From: Orenia metallireducens
GTDB taxonomy: Bacteria; Bacillota; Halanaerobiia; Halobacteroidales; Halobacteroidaceae
Length of the DNA: 63,060 nt
Direction of reading: 5' to 3'
NCBI RefSeq assembly: GCF_003001995.1
Contig: NZ_PVNB01000023.1
Span: 1-63,060 of the forward strand
The notes beneath the pieces are model-generated. The model saw nothing but the letters and a program-made list of their open reading frames with translations, searched no databases and was not told the origin of the DNA. This document shows, piece by piece, positions 35,289 through 44,719 of the stretch; positions within the stretch are counted from its first letter, which is position 1, and the number at the start of each line of letters is the position of its first letter. A program made the position numbers and the translations under genes.

Positions 35289-37292
35289 ATGAATTTATCC
35301 TTAGCATTAAATACTAAGCAGTTAGAAGCGGTGAAGACAACAGAAGGGGCAGTATTGGTCTTGGCAGGAGCTGGAAGTGGTAAGACAAGGGCTTTAACCT
35401 ATAGGATAGCCTATCTAATTAATAAAGGGATTGATCCTTATAATATTTTGACATTGACCTTTACAAATAAGGCTGCTGAAGATATGAAGCGAAAGGTTAA
35501 GGAACTGATAGGAGATGTTTCAAAAAGGATGTGGATGGGAACCTTCCATAGTATCTGTGTAAGGATTATTGGTCAAAATATAAAAGCTCTAGGTTATGAT
35601 CGAGGCTTTGTTATTTATGATCAAAATGAGAGTAAGGATTTGATTTCAGATATCATCTTAACTATGAACTTAGATAAAGAGAAATATGATCCTAAAATTG
35701 TCTTAAATATGATTAACAAGGCTAAAATGAATATGTGGTCAAAAAGAGAATTGATTAATAACTATTTAGAGATTGGTGGAGGCAGTGAAGAGTTTTATCA
35801 GAATATTGGTGATATTTATCTTAAATATAATGAAGTTTTAAAGGATAACAATGCCTTTGATTTTAATGATTTAATTGGCAAGGCTATTGAATTATTTGAA
35901 ATGAATGAGGATATATTAGAGAAGTATCAAGAGAGATTTAAGTATATTTTAATTGATGAGTACCAAGATACTTCCCCTTTCCAGTATAAATTAGCAAGTA
36001 TGCTAGCAGGAAAGCATCAGAATATATTCGTTGTTGGCGATGACTATCAGAGTATCTATAAGTTCCGTGGAGCAGATATGGAGAATATACTAAACTTTAA
36101 TGAGGATTATCCTGATTGTAAGACTATTAAATTAGAACAGAATTATCGCTCTAAGAAGAATATTATTGAAGCATCAAATGCTTTAATAGCCAATAACTAT
36201 CGCCAGTTTGATAAAAAAGCTTGGACTGAAAAGGATGAAGGAGAGCCAATTATTATCTGTGAAGCCTTAAATGAATATGGTGAAGCAGATTATATAGCAG
36301 AAGAGATTGATAATTTAATTAAATTTAGTAGCTATAGTTATAATGATGTGGCTATTTTATATCGTTCTAATCACCAGTCAAGAGTATTAGAAGAGGCTTT
36401 TATTAGAAGAAGGATACCTTATCATATTGTGGGAGGACTTGGTTTTTATGACCGCAAAGAGATTAAAGATATTATCAGTTATTTGAAGGTTGCTGTTAAC
36501 CCTCAAGATACTATTGCCTTAAAGAGGATTGTTAACACACCTAAAAGAGGTATTGGGGCTAAGACTATCGATAAACTGATTAATCATGCCCAAGAGCATG
36601 TGCCAGAATTTAATCTATTCAGTTTTGCCCAAGAGGATAATAGCTTAGGTCTTTTTGATGTAATGAAAGATCCTAGTGGTGTGTCAGGAATTGGTAAGAA
36701 GACAGCCGAAAGGATTAAGCAGTTTAGGCGAGACTTAGAGGATGTAATCACAGTAAAGGAGTCAAGACTTACTCTACCAGAGAAGGTAGATAAAATTTTG
36801 AAAGTAAGTGGATATCAGGCGATGCTAGAGCTTGATGGCTCAGAGACTGCTTTAAATAGATTGGATAATTTAGCAGAATTTTTGGCTTTAACAGAGAATT
36901 ATTATAATAAGAATCAAAATAGAGACTTAGAAGATTTTGTTAGAGACCTTAAGCTCTTATCTGATCAAGATGATATGAATAACTCTAATCAGATCAAGAT
37001 GATGACTGTTCATGCTTCTAAGGGGCTGGAATTTCCTGTTATCTTTATAGTAGGTATGGAAGAAGATACCTTTCCTCATTATAGAAGTGTCAAGTCAGGT
37101 ATGTTAGAGGAGATTGAAGAAGAGAGACGATTATGCTATGTAGCTATGACTAGAGCTGCTGATAGATTATTTATGACTTATGCCAGAGAAAGGCAACGCT
37201 ATGGTGAAACAAGATCTATGACCCCATCCCGCTTTTTAGATGAGATTCCAACTGAACTTATCTTAGAGGGGAATCATTATCGCAATTTATAA
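35289..37292 (+). CDS. UvrD/PcrA-type superfamily 1 helicase
   Basis: A 667-residue 3'-5' DNA helicase. Motifs in order: Q-motif LNTKQLEAV, Walker A LAGAGSGKTRAL, Ia TFTNKAAEDM, Walker B LIDEYQDTSPFQ, III VVGDDYQSIYKFRGA, IV LEQNYRS, V MTVHASKGLEFPVIFIVGM and VI CYVAMTRAADRL. A helix-hairpin-helix-like stretch (GVSGIGKKTAERIKQFR) lies near residue 460. It is shorter than typical PcrA (about 720-740) and lacks the usual C-terminal extension that contacts RNA polymerase, so it may be a paralogue. AAAGGAGAG precedes the ATG. Confidence 0.92.
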   Translation: MNLSLALNTKQLEAVKTTEGAVLVLAGAGSGKTRALTYRIAYLINKGIDPYNILTLTFTNKAAEDMKRKVKELIGDVSKRMWMGTFHSICVRIIGQNIKALGYDRGFVIYDQNESKDLISDIILTMNLDKEKYDPKIVLNMINKAKMNMWSKRELINNYLEIGGGSEEFYQNIGDIYLKYNEVLKDNNAFDFNDLIGKAIELFEMNEDILEKYQERFKYILIDEYQDTSPFQYKLASMLAGKHQNIFVVGDDYQSIYKFRGADMENILNFNEDYPDCKTIKLEQNYRSKKNIIEASNALIANNYRQFDKKAWTEKDEGEPIIICEALNEYGEADYIAEEIDNLIKFSSYSYNDVAILYRSNHQSRVLEEAFIRRRIPYHIVGGLGFYDRKEIKDIISYLKVAVNPQDTIALKRIVNTPKRGIGAKTIDKLINHAQEHVPEFNLFSFAQEDNSLGLFDVMKDPSGVSGIGKKTAERIKQFRRDLEDVITVKESRLTLPEKVDKILKVSGYQAMLELDGSETALNRLDNLAEFLALTENYYNKNQNRDLEDFVRDLKLLSDQDDMNNSNQIKMMTVHASKGLEFPVIFIVGMEEDTFPHYRSVKSGMLEEIEEERRLCYVAMTRAADRLFMTYARERQRYGETRSMTPSRFLDEIPTELILEGNHYRNL

Positions 37293-37318
37293 TTATAAAT
37301 TGATATAATAGAGAGATA

Positions 37319-37460
37319 ATGAGACACTTTGTTTTTTGGTGGTTGGATAGTTAGAGGTGGTTTACACGAAGAGTCATCTTTTTAGACTCGTAGGAGGTAG
37401 TTGGTTAACCTCTACCCTACCCACCTAATATCAAAACTCTCTTAATATCCACATCAGCCC
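37319..37460. repeat. Dispersed intergenic repeat, copy E (degenerate ends)
   Basis: Left end GAGACACTTTG resembles the conserved GCGACACTTT end; the right end is degraded. The interior (GGTGGTTGGATAG, CCTCTACCCTACCCACC) is like copies C and D. It holds ACGAAGAGTC...GACTCGTAGG (37366-37394), a relative of the hairpin in the tandem array at 59.1 kb. Confidence 0.5.
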
Positions 37461-37553
37461 TTAATTATAAGAAATAAAAATTTGAAGATAGGATCAGAAT
37501 TGTAGTATAATATTACCAAGCAACATAATATCTTACTGACAGGGGGAATGAAA

Positions 37554-37976
37554 ATGGAACAGACCTTAGTATTGATTAAACCTGATGCAGTAGTGAATAG
37601 AAAGATTGCTAAAGTTATTGGTAGATTTGAAGATAAAGGATTGAAGATTGACGCGATGAAGATGGTCTGGATAGATGAAGAGTTAGCTAAAGAGCATTAT
37701 AAACAGCACATATCTAAGAGCTTTCTTCCTAGACTAATCTCTTATATCACTCAAGCACCAGTGGTTGCTATGGTAATCTCAGGTCCTGAGGCAATTAAAG
37801 TAGTTAGAAATTTAGTAGGGGCTACAGATCCTGTTGAGGCTTTACCAGGAACTATCAGAGGAGATTTAGCTTTGGACTTAGATTCAGGTAATATTATCCA
37901 TGCTTCTGATTCTAATGGTAGTGCTATAAAGGAGATTGAACTTTTCTTTAGTGATGAAGAGATCTATAGTTATTAA
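37554..37976 (+). CDS. ndk: Nucleoside diphosphate kinase
   Basis: A 140-residue enzyme that balances nucleoside triphosphate pools. It begins EQTLVLIKPDAV and has the active-site histidine in NIIHASDS plus GATDPVEALPGTIRGD. ATG 37554 has AGGGGGAA 6 nt upstream; the ATG at 37548 overlaps that site. A promoter (TTGAAG, 18 nt, TATAAT near 37482-37510) precedes it. Confidence 0.95.
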   Translation: MEQTLVLIKPDAVVNRKIAKVIGRFEDKGLKIDAMKMVWIDEELAKEHYKQHISKSFLPRLISYITQAPVVAMVISGPEAIKVVRNLVGATDPVEALPGTIRGDLALDLDSGNIIHASDSNGSAIKEIELFFSDEEIYSY

Positions 37977-38005
37977 CATCTTAACAATAGAATAATGGAA
38001 GCTTT

Positions 38006-38046
38006 ATACCTCTTGTTTACTATAGTAGACAGGAGGTATTTTTATT
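38006..38046 (+). terminator. Terminator after ndk
   Basis: ATACCTCTTGTTTACTA pairs with TAGTAGACAGGAGGTAT, followed by a T-rich tail. The rest of the gap to 38344 is AT-rich and holds no gene I can see. Confidence 0.85.
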
Positions 38047-38344
38047 TTGTTTTGAGATTATCTAACTTTTATTTAAAAGGAATTTGGATACATATACGTT
38101 GACAAAATTTTTGTTAAATTAAAAATATTATTCAATAAAATTAAAGTTAAGTTGTTTTTTATAAAAAATGATTTATTTAAAGGAATAGAGAGTTTGTTGT
38201 GGAATTAGTAAATTGATTATTGTTTTTTGAAAATAATTGCTAATTTTATAGTAAAAAGGTTGTTATTGGTAAGGGTGACTTATGATAGTTATATTAAATA
38301 ATTGATATAAAAATTTGGTTTGGATATTAATGAGGAGGAATCTT

Positions 38345-40204
38345 ATGTTAAAATTAAGCTTAAGAAGAAAATTGATTATTATGATAGTATTATCTGCAAT
38401 TATTCCAGTATTAATAGTAGCTACTACTTTATTTAGTCAAGCAGAGAAGGGGATTAGTAAATTAGTTGTAGATAGAATAGAGCAGGCGAGTAATTCAGCA
38501 GATATGTATCTTAAAGAGAAGATGAATGAGACCCTGTTAGTAGCAGAGAGTTATGCACAAAATGAAAAGATCATATCTGCACTAAATAATGAAGATAGAG
38601 AGACTTTAAAGAAGGTAGCTGTACCTATATTTAAGGCTTTAAATCAGGAGAATAAACTTGATGTATTTGAATTTGGTGATAGTAAAGGAAAAGTCTTTTT
38701 TAGAGCACATAATGTTAATAAATATGGTGATGATAAGAGTGAGAAAAAATCTATTCAGTCAGCTTTAAAAGGTGATAAGGTGAAGCTGTTTGAATCAGGA
38801 AATAGTGGCTTTGCCATTAGAGCTATAGTACCTATTAAGAACAATAATAAGATTATAGGTACTATGCAGACTGGCTTTAGCTTCGATCAAAGACTATTAG
38901 ACCAAATCCAAGGTGTCATCTCTGGAGATATTGGATTTTATTCTGAGGATAGACTGGTTGTAAGTTCAAAAGAGGATGAGCAAAGTGGTATAGGGCAGCC
39001 TTTAGAGGATAAGTCTATCTATGAGCAGGTTATAGAAGGAAAAAGGGTAAGAATAACTAATAATCAAGATGACTTATTAGAGTTATACACACCTCTATAT
39101 CATCCAATAACAGGTACAGTTAAGGGTATGATTAGAATCAGCCAAGATTTTAGTTTTGTAACTAAACTGGGCAAGAGAGTATTAATAAGTTTTTTGATTA
39201 ATGGGATTATTATATTGATTTTAATTGTTATCTTCTCTTTATATTTCAATAAGATTGTGATTAATCCTTTAAGAAGATTGACTGCTATTGCTAAAGAGAT
39301 AGCAGAAGGTAATCTAAATACAAAAGAGCTAGAAATTAACTCTAAAGATGAGATAGGAGAATTGACTAGTGCTTTTAATCAAATGAAGAGTAATTTGCAT
39401 GAAATTATTATTAATCTGTTAGATACATCAGAGGAGCTATTAGCTTACAGTGAAGAGTTATCTGCTTCTGCCCAGGAGGGTAATGCAACAATTGAGAGTA
39501 CAAATCAATTAATGAAAGGGATGTCCTCCTCCATTGAAGAGATTGCTATAGGTTCTCAAGAGGTAACTGTTTTAGCACAAGAGACAAATTCTCAAACTGA
39601 GATAGGTAATCAAAATATAACTGCTACCTTAGCAAGTATAAGAGAGATTAGTCAATCTGTTAAAGAGACTGTAAATGCTATTAATGATTTAAATATCACC
39701 TCTCAAGAGATTGGACAGATTATAGAATTAATTGATAATATAGCTGAACAGACAAACTTATTGGCATTAAATGCAGCAATAGAAGCAGCAAGGGCTGGGG
39801 AGCATGGTCATGGTTTTGCTGTTGTTGCAGATGAAATTAGGGAGTTGTCTGTAGAGACCTCTAAAGCTATAGATAATATTTCTGCTTTGATTAAGAAGAC
39901 ACAATTAAAAGCAGGGGTTGGTCTAGATGCTATTAAACAAGTAGAAGAGCAATCTAGAGGTGGAGAATCGATTGCTGAAGAGACTGGAAAGATCTTTGCT
40001 CAAATTCAGAGTTCTAGTGAGAATACATCAGTACAGATTGAACAGACAGCTATATCTGCCGATACTTTAGCTAACAATAGTGAGCAGGTAATGAGTGCGA
40101 TTGATGGTATTAATAATATGTCAGAGGAGATAAGCAATTCTTCACAAGAGTTGGCTATTATGGCAGAGAAATTAAAGGCTTTAGTAGATAAATTTGAAGT
40201 TTAA
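38345..40204 (+). CDS. Methyl-accepting chemotaxis protein 1 (Cache sensor)
   Basis: A 619-residue transmembrane chemoreceptor. Membrane segment at about 10-32, an extracytoplasmic sensor of about 240 residues with Cache-like features ([28 protein letters not shown]), a second membrane segment near 285-305, HAMP, and a long signalling coiled coil. The hairpin tip is canonical: [21 protein letters not shown]. It should control CheA through CheW; no che genes are in the window. ATG 38345 follows AGGAGGAA by 5 nt; the upstream TTG has no such site. Confidence 0.93.
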   Translation: MLKLSLRRKLIIMIVLSAIIPVLIVATTLFSQAEKGISKLVVDRIEQASNSADMYLKEKMNETLLVAESYAQNEKIISALNNEDRETLKKVAVPIFKALNQENKLDVFEFGDSKGKVFFRAHNVNKYGDDKSEKKSIQSALKGDKVKLFESGNSGFAIRAIVPIKNNNKIIGTMQTGFSFDQRLLDQIQGVISGDIGFYSEDRLVVSSKEDEQSGIGQPLEDKSIYEQVIEGKRVRITNNQDDLLELYTPLYHPITGTVKGMIRISQDFSFVTKLGKRVLISFLINGIIILILIVIFSLYFNKIVINPLRRLTAIAKEIAEGNLNTKELEINSKDEIGELTSAFNQMKSNLHEIIINLLDTSEELLAYSEELSASAQEGNATIESTNQLMKGMSSSIEEIAIGSQEVTVLAQETNSQTEIGNQNITATLASIREISQSVKETVNAINDLNITSQEIGQIIELIDNIAEQTNLLALNAAIEAARAGEHGHGFAVVADEIRELSVETSKAIDNISALIKKTQLKAGVGLDAIKQVEEQSRGGESIAEETGKIFAQIQSSSENTSVQIEQTAISADTLANNSEQVMSAIDGINNMSEEISNSSQELAIMAEKLKALVDKFEV

Positions 40205-40230
40205 TAATTTAAGTAGATAAAATTCAAATA

Positions 40231-40267
40231 AGGAAGGGGGCATCAATATTGATGCCCCCTTCTTTTA
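40231..40267 (+). terminator. Terminator after chemoreceptor 1
   Basis: GAAGGGGGCATCAATATTGATGCCCCCTTC-type hairpin (arms around AAGGGGGCATCAA/TTGATGCCCC) with TTTTA after it. Confidence 0.88.
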
Positions 40268-40307
40268 TAGTATTAATAGGGGATTGATACTATATTATAT
40301 ATAGATA

Positions 40308-40440
40308 TTATGACATTTTTATTATTTTATAAATGTTAATCTTTTTGTAGGGTCCGGTCGCGACCAGACCCTACTTTAAAACCTTTTAATTCTTCGTTAT
40401 TTATTTGAAAAAGTGTCGCAATATACCCATTAAGCGATAC
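40308..40440. repeat. Dispersed intergenic repeat, copy F, with GC-rich palindrome
   Basis: Left end ATTATGACATTTTT, right end AAAAAGTGTCGCAATATACC (40409-40428) plus CATTAAG. The interior contains GTAGGGTCCGGTCG-CGACCAGACCCTAC (40347-40374), a near copy of the palindrome at 2836. One element therefore carries a second repeat type inside it. Confidence 0.65.
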
Positions 40441-40581
40441 CTTTTACACTGAATTTTACCTAAAAAACAATTTAATATTATGAATTCAATTGAATAGAGA
40501 GTTGATTTTTACTATAATTTAGTTGTATATTATAAATATAAGCTTATGAATCTAAAAATTTAAATTAATGGGGGAAAATTT

Positions 40582-41280
40582 ATGAGTAATAAAATTTTAG
40601 TAGTTGATGATGAAGAGAATATAGTGGAGCTGGTGAAGTTTAATTTAGAGAAGGATGGTTATCAAGTTACAACTGCTTATGATGGTGAAGAAGCTTTAAA
40701 GAAGGTTGAGGAGGTTCATCCTAATCTGGTTGTGTTAGATTTAATGTTACCAAAATTAGATGGTTTTGATGTCTGTCGTCAGATTAGAAAGGATAGTAAA
40801 TTAAGCAAGATACCGATTATTATGTTATCAGCTAAAGGAGAAGAGATTGATAAAATTTTAGGCTTAGAATTAGGAGCTGATGATTATGTAACTAAGCCTT
40901 TTAGCCCTCGTGAACTCTTAGCTAGGGTAAAGGCCATCTTACGTAGAGTTAAGAAAAAAAGTGAAAAAGAAGAGGAAATTATAGCCTTAGGTGATATCAA
41001 GGTAGATTTGACTAAATATCGTGTAGAAGTAGATGGTTCAGAGATTAGCTTGACTCCAAAGGAATTTGATTTATTGGCTGTTTTAATGACACATCCAGGA
41101 CAAGTCTTTTCTAGAAGTTATTTATTAGATGAGTTGTGGGGCTATGATTATCATGGTGATACTAGGACTGTAGATGTTCATATTAGAAGGTTAAGAAAGA
41201 AGATTAGTAATCATAGTGATAAGGAGAGTATCTTGACTGTGAGAGGTGTAGGATATAAATTTAAAGAGATTAAGAGTTAA
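40582..41280 (+). CDS. phoP: Phosphate response regulator (PhoP/PhoB-like)
   Basis: A 232-residue OmpR-family regulator. Receiver domain: DDEEN at the acidic pocket, phosphorylation aspartate in LVVLDLMLP (about residue 53), and the K in VTKPFSPREL. The C-terminal winged helix (GDIKVDLTKYRVEV, TPKEFDLLAVL, DYHGDTRTVDVHIRRLRKKI) binds direct repeats of TTAACA in relatives. Paired with the histidine kinase 67 nt later and with pst genes, this should be the phosphate regulator. GGGGG precedes ATG 40582. Confidence 0.92.
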   Translation: MSNKILVVDDEENIVELVKFNLEKDGYQVTTAYDGEEALKKVEEVHPNLVVLDLMLPKLDGFDVCRQIRKDSKLSKIPIIMLSAKGEEIDKILGLELGADDYVTKPFSPRELLARVKAILRRVKKKSEKEEEIIALGDIKVDLTKYRVEVDGSEISLTPKEFDLLAVLMTHPGQVFSRSYLLDELWGYDYHGDTRTVDVHIRRLRKKISNHSDKESILTVRGVGYKFKEIKS

Positions 41281-41330
41281 GTTTGAGTTTAAGATTGTTT
41301 ACACTTATACTTAAGTTTAGACTCAAACTA
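41281..41330. repeat. Hairpin repeat between phoP and phoR
   Basis: GTTTGAGTTTAAG and CTTAAGTTTAGACTCAAAC form an imperfect stem. A similar AGTTTAAG-type hairpin lies at 44519-44611, and related words occur near 27140. No T-run follows, so it is probably a repeat element, not a terminator. Confidence 0.5.
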
Positions 41331-41347
41331 AATAAAGGAGTTTAAGT

Positions 41348-43126
41348 ATGCTACAGAGATTACAAAGTGTTAAAACTAAGATTATAGCATTATATCTAGT
41401 TATGTTAGTAACTACATTGATCTTTACTGGTTACTTTTTACAGAGGTCTTTAGAGAATTACTTCTCTAGCTGGTTAGAGAGAAAGTTGATTAAAGAGATG
41501 AACTTAATTTTAACTGTTGTCGATCCTTTTTTGTATAATAGGGATTATACTAGATTAAACAGCTCAATTATTACTTATGGTGAGGAGTTAGAGACTAGAA
41601 TTACAATTATAGATTTAAAAGGGAAGGTACTTGCTGATTCTCGTAAAGATCCATCGGTGATGGAGAATCATCTTTATCGACCTGAAGTACAAGAGGTCTT
41701 AAAAGGAAAGTTGGGTAAGGAGATAAGGTATAGCTCTACTTTAGATATGAATATGAAGTATATTGCTTTACCTATCAAGAGAGAAGATGGAGAAGTGATT
41801 GGTGTTATTAGAGCATCTCTAACTCTAAATAAGTTAAAGGAGCTCTACCATGGTATCTGGACGGTATTATTAAAATCATCCTTTTTTGCAATAGTGGTTG
41901 CTGTCTTATTATCTTTAAAGTTAACCAATCAAATTACAGATCCAATTAGAGAGATTACCTCTGCAGCTCAAAAAATAGCAAATGGTTATTTAGATCATAA
42001 GTTAGTTATTAGAACTAAAGATGAGATTGGACAATTGGCTTTAATGTTTAACTATATGGTCGACCGTGTTAAGGATAAGATGCAAGAAATATCAGGGGAG
42101 AAGAATAAAGTGGAAGCTATTGTCACTAGTATTGGTGATGCTGTAATAGCAGTTAATAAGGAGAGGAGGATAATACTCTTTAACTTGGCTGCTGAGCGAA
42201 TCTTTGGAATCAAAGAGGATTTAGTCTTAGATAAATCAGTGATTCAAATAACTAAGAATTATAAGTTAGATGAATTGGTAGAGCTATCTTTAGAGAAGAA
42301 TGAAATAGTAACAGAGGAGTTGGAGATGTTAGTTCCTGAGCAGAGGGTTTTTCGGGTACAGATTGCTCCTATTGAAGGAATCAAGGAGAGTACAGTAGGG
42401 GTTGTGGCAGTATTGAGAGATATTACTGATATTAGGCGTTTAGAGGAGATGAGAAAGGAATTTGTAGGGAATGTATCCCATGAGCTTAAAACTCCATTGA
42501 CTTCTATCAAAGGATATGTGGAAACATTACTAGATAGTGAGCCTGATAAACAGGTTACTCGTTCTTTTTTGAGTATTATTAGAGAAGAGGCCAATAGATT
42601 ACAGAGATTAATTGAAGATTTATTGAGTTTATCTAGATTGGAATCAAAATTCGAGTACTCTAGCAAAGAGCAGGTAGATATGATTAAGGTTATCAATGAT
42701 ACAATCTTTTTATTAGGAGAGAAAGCTAGAAGAAAGTCTATTATTTTGGAGGCTGATCTCCCAGTTTCTCTGCCTTTGCTAAAGGCCAATAGAGATCAAA
42801 TGTCAAGGCTGATGATTAATTTAGTAGATAATGCCATTAAGTATACACCTGATGCTGGCAGGGTAAAGGCAAGAGCATATAATGAAGATGAGAAGTTAAT
42901 TTTGGAGGTAGAAGATACTGGACTAGGAATTCCAGAAAAAGATTTGCCAAGAATTTTTGAAAGATTCTATCGAGTTGATAAGGCAAGAAGTAGAAAGTTA
43001 GGGGGGACAGGTTTAGGTTTATCGATTATTAAACATATTATTGAAGAGCATCAAGGGGAGATTAGTGTAGAGAGTAAACTAGGGGAAGGTAGCAAGTTTA
43101 TAGTAGAGTTACCTTTAAAGGATTAG
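41348..43126 (+). CDS. phoR: Phosphate sensor histidine kinase (PhoR-like)
   Basis: A 592-residue kinase: membrane helix 10-30, extracytoplasmic sensor (40-165), second helix near 175, HAMP (195-245), PAS domain (255-360), HisKA with phosphoacceptor histidine in NVSHELKTPLTSIKGY, and HATPase_c with N box NLVDNAIKYTP, G1 DTGLGIPEKD and G2 GGTGLGLSI. It should phosphorylate the adjacent response regulator and, as in other PhoR proteins, respond to the Pst/PhoU system. AAAGGAG precedes ATG. Confidence 0.93.
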   Translation: MLQRLQSVKTKIIALYLVMLVTTLIFTGYFLQRSLENYFSSWLERKLIKEMNLILTVVDPFLYNRDYTRLNSSIITYGEELETRITIIDLKGKVLADSRKDPSVMENHLYRPEVQEVLKGKLGKEIRYSSTLDMNMKYIALPIKREDGEVIGVIRASLTLNKLKELYHGIWTVLLKSSFFAIVVAVLLSLKLTNQITDPIREITSAAQKIANGYLDHKLVIRTKDEIGQLALMFNYMVDRVKDKMQEISGEKNKVEAIVTSIGDAVIAVNKERRIILFNLAAERIFGIKEDLVLDKSVIQITKNYKLDELVELSLEKNEIVTEELEMLVPEQRVFRVQIAPIEGIKESTVGVVAVLRDITDIRRLEEMRKEFVGNVSHELKTPLTSIKGYVETLLDSEPDKQVTRSFLSIIREEANRLQRLIEDLLSLSRLESKFEYSSKEQVDMIKVINDTIFLLGEKARRKSIILEADLPVSLPLLKANRDQMSRLMINLVDNAIKYTPDAGRVKARAYNEDEKLILEVEDTGLGIPEKDLPRIFERFYRVDKARSRKLGGTGLGLSIIKHIIEEHQGEISVESKLGEGSKFIVELPLKD

Positions 43127-43213
43127 TGTTTTTAAATATGTTGATTTGCTAGATATAATAACTGATATTAAAGTATCTTAATTTTAAATTATAATTTCAT
43201 AAAATTAAAAAAC

Positions 43214-43243
43214 AAAGCGCCATTTTTGGCGTTTTATTTTTTT
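43214..43243 (+). terminator. Terminator after phoR
   Basis: AAAGCGCCA pairs with TGGCGTTTT across TTTT, then a long T-rich tract. Confidence 0.85.
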
Positions 43244-43273
43244 TGGTAACTATTTTCTTATATTTTTCCTCTT

Positions 43274-43327
43274 TTAACATTATGTTAACATTCCCTTAAT
43301 TTATTTGCAAAAAAACCCTGTTATACT
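43274..43327 (+). promoter_or_regulatory. Pho boxes and promoter of pstS1
   Basis: TTAACA (43274-43279), TTAACA (43285-43290) and TTAATT (43296-43301) repeat at exactly 11-bp steps, the Bacillus PhoP-box pattern. TATACT at 43322-43327 is the likely -10 element. Confidence 0.8.
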
Positions 43328-43388
43328 TTGGTTGAACGTTGAGAGAAAGATAATAAAAACATAAGTAAATAAGAGGAGGAGTTTGTGA

Positions 43389-44312
43389 ATGTTTAACAGA
43401 AAAGGTATTGCTTTATCTTTAGTATTACTTTTAGCAGTTGGAGTATTATTTACTGTAACAGGAAAGGTAGACGCTTGGTGGATCTTTGGTGGTGACGATA
43501 AAAAAGAAGAGAAGGCTTATATCCAAATCAAGGGTTCAGATACAATTGTAAACTTAGCTCAAGCATTAGCTGAAAACTACATGGAAGAGCACGCTAATGT
43601 CTCTATTGCAGTAACTGGTGGAGGATCTGGTACTGGAATTAAAGCTTTAATTGCTGGAGAGGTTGATATTGCAGATGCTTCTCGTGTAATGAAGGACAAA
43701 GAGATTCAAATGGCTGAAGATAATGGTGTAGAGGTTTATAGAGTTGTATTAGCTATGGATGGATTGAGTGTTGTTGTAAATGAAGACAACCCTATCAAGA
43801 ATTTAAGTATGGAAGATTTAGGTGCTATCTTTAGAGGAGATATCACTAACTGGAAAGAGGTTGGTGGACCAAACCTTCCAATTACTTTATATGGACGTCA
43901 AAATAGTTCAGGTACTTTCGTTTACTTTAGAGATAATGTATTAAAAGGTGAATATTCTGCTAATATGAACAGAATGAACGGTAATGCTCAAATAGTTGAA
44001 GCTGTTAAGGCTGACAAAGGTGCTATTGGGTATGTAGGAATCGGTTATGCAGCTAAAAATGGTAAACCAGTAGCAGGATTAAATGTAATGAATGTTAATG
44101 GAGCAACTCCATTAGATCCTAAGAATGTTAAAAATGGTTCTTATCCATTAGCTAGACCATTGAATCAATATATCAATGGTAAGCCAACTGGAGCTACTTT
44201 AGAGTTCTTAAAGTATGAGTTGAGTCAAAAAGGAGAGGCTTTAGCTATTAAAGAAGGTTTCTATCCTGTAACTCCTGAGTTCCAAAAAGTTAATAAAGAG
44301 ACTATTCATTAA
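43389..44312 (+). CDS. pstS: Phosphate-binding protein PstS 1 (secreted type)
   Basis: A 307-residue PstS. A signal peptide (about 1-29, ending near KVDA) lacks a lipobox cysteine, so the protein may be released to the periplasm. Phosphate-binding segments are IKGSDTIVNLAQALAE, TGGGSGTGIKALI, ADASRVM and YGRQNSSGTFVYFRDNVL. It is about 60 percent alike by eye to PstS2 3 kb downstream, indicating duplication. It stands alone, behind Pho boxes and before a terminator. A WWIFGGDDKK stretch opens the mature chain. Confidence 0.92.
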   Translation: MFNRKGIALSLVLLLAVGVLFTVTGKVDAWWIFGGDDKKEEKAYIQIKGSDTIVNLAQALAENYMEEHANVSIAVTGGGSGTGIKALIAGEVDIADASRVMKDKEIQMAEDNGVEVYRVVLAMDGLSVVVNEDNPIKNLSMEDLGAIFRGDITNWKEVGGPNLPITLYGRQNSSGTFVYFRDNVLKGEYSANMNRMNGNAQIVEAVKADKGAIGYVGIGYAAKNGKPVAGLNVMNVNGATPLDPKNVKNGSYPLARPLNQYINGKPTGATLEFLKYELSQKGEALAIKEGFYPVTPEFQKVNKETIH

Positions 44313-44340
44313 TAGTAGAACAACTTAGCTTTTAAAATGG

Positions 44341-44374
44341 ATAACCCAGTTTATCGTAAGATAAGCTGGGTTAT
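44341..44374 (+). terminator. Terminator after pstS1
   Basis: ATAACCCAG/CTGGGTTAT with inner TTATC/GATAA pairs. The gap to 44719 also contains the AGTTTAAG-type hairpin (44519-44611); no gene is visible. Confidence 0.75.
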
Positions 44375-44518
44375 ATTAATATAATTTTGCTGATAATATT
44401 ATAATGATTTAAGGGCTAGTTAACTATAAGAAATAAGTTCTCTTGCTAATTGAATATTTAGATATGGTTATCCAACTTTAAAAAATTAAAATGGTATTAT
44501 AAAGAGAATGTGATAATT

Positions 44519-44611
44519 TGAGTATAAGTTTAAGATTGAGGTTAAGGCTGAGCAGATCATAAGATATTGTTTTAATGTTTAACTTATACTTAGACTTAAA
44601 CTTATAATTTG
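44519..44611. repeat. Hairpin repeat upstream of chemoreceptor 2
   Basis: TATAAGTTTAAG (about 44522) pairs with CTTAAACTTATA (about 44598). Words match the hairpin at 41281. Confidence 0.45.
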
Positions 44612-44719
44612 CTAATATACATATTAAATTCTATCTTTGGATTTAGATATCTATGAAAGAATAATGACTTAAAAGTTAATCTTTAGGTTATAAATTTATA
44701 TTATGGGGGTCTTGTCTAA

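Noticed and set aside
42259-42789. 176-codon open frame opposite phoR
   Set aside because: It is antisense to conserved kinase domains, with no recognisable motif and no ribosome site; a shadow frame.
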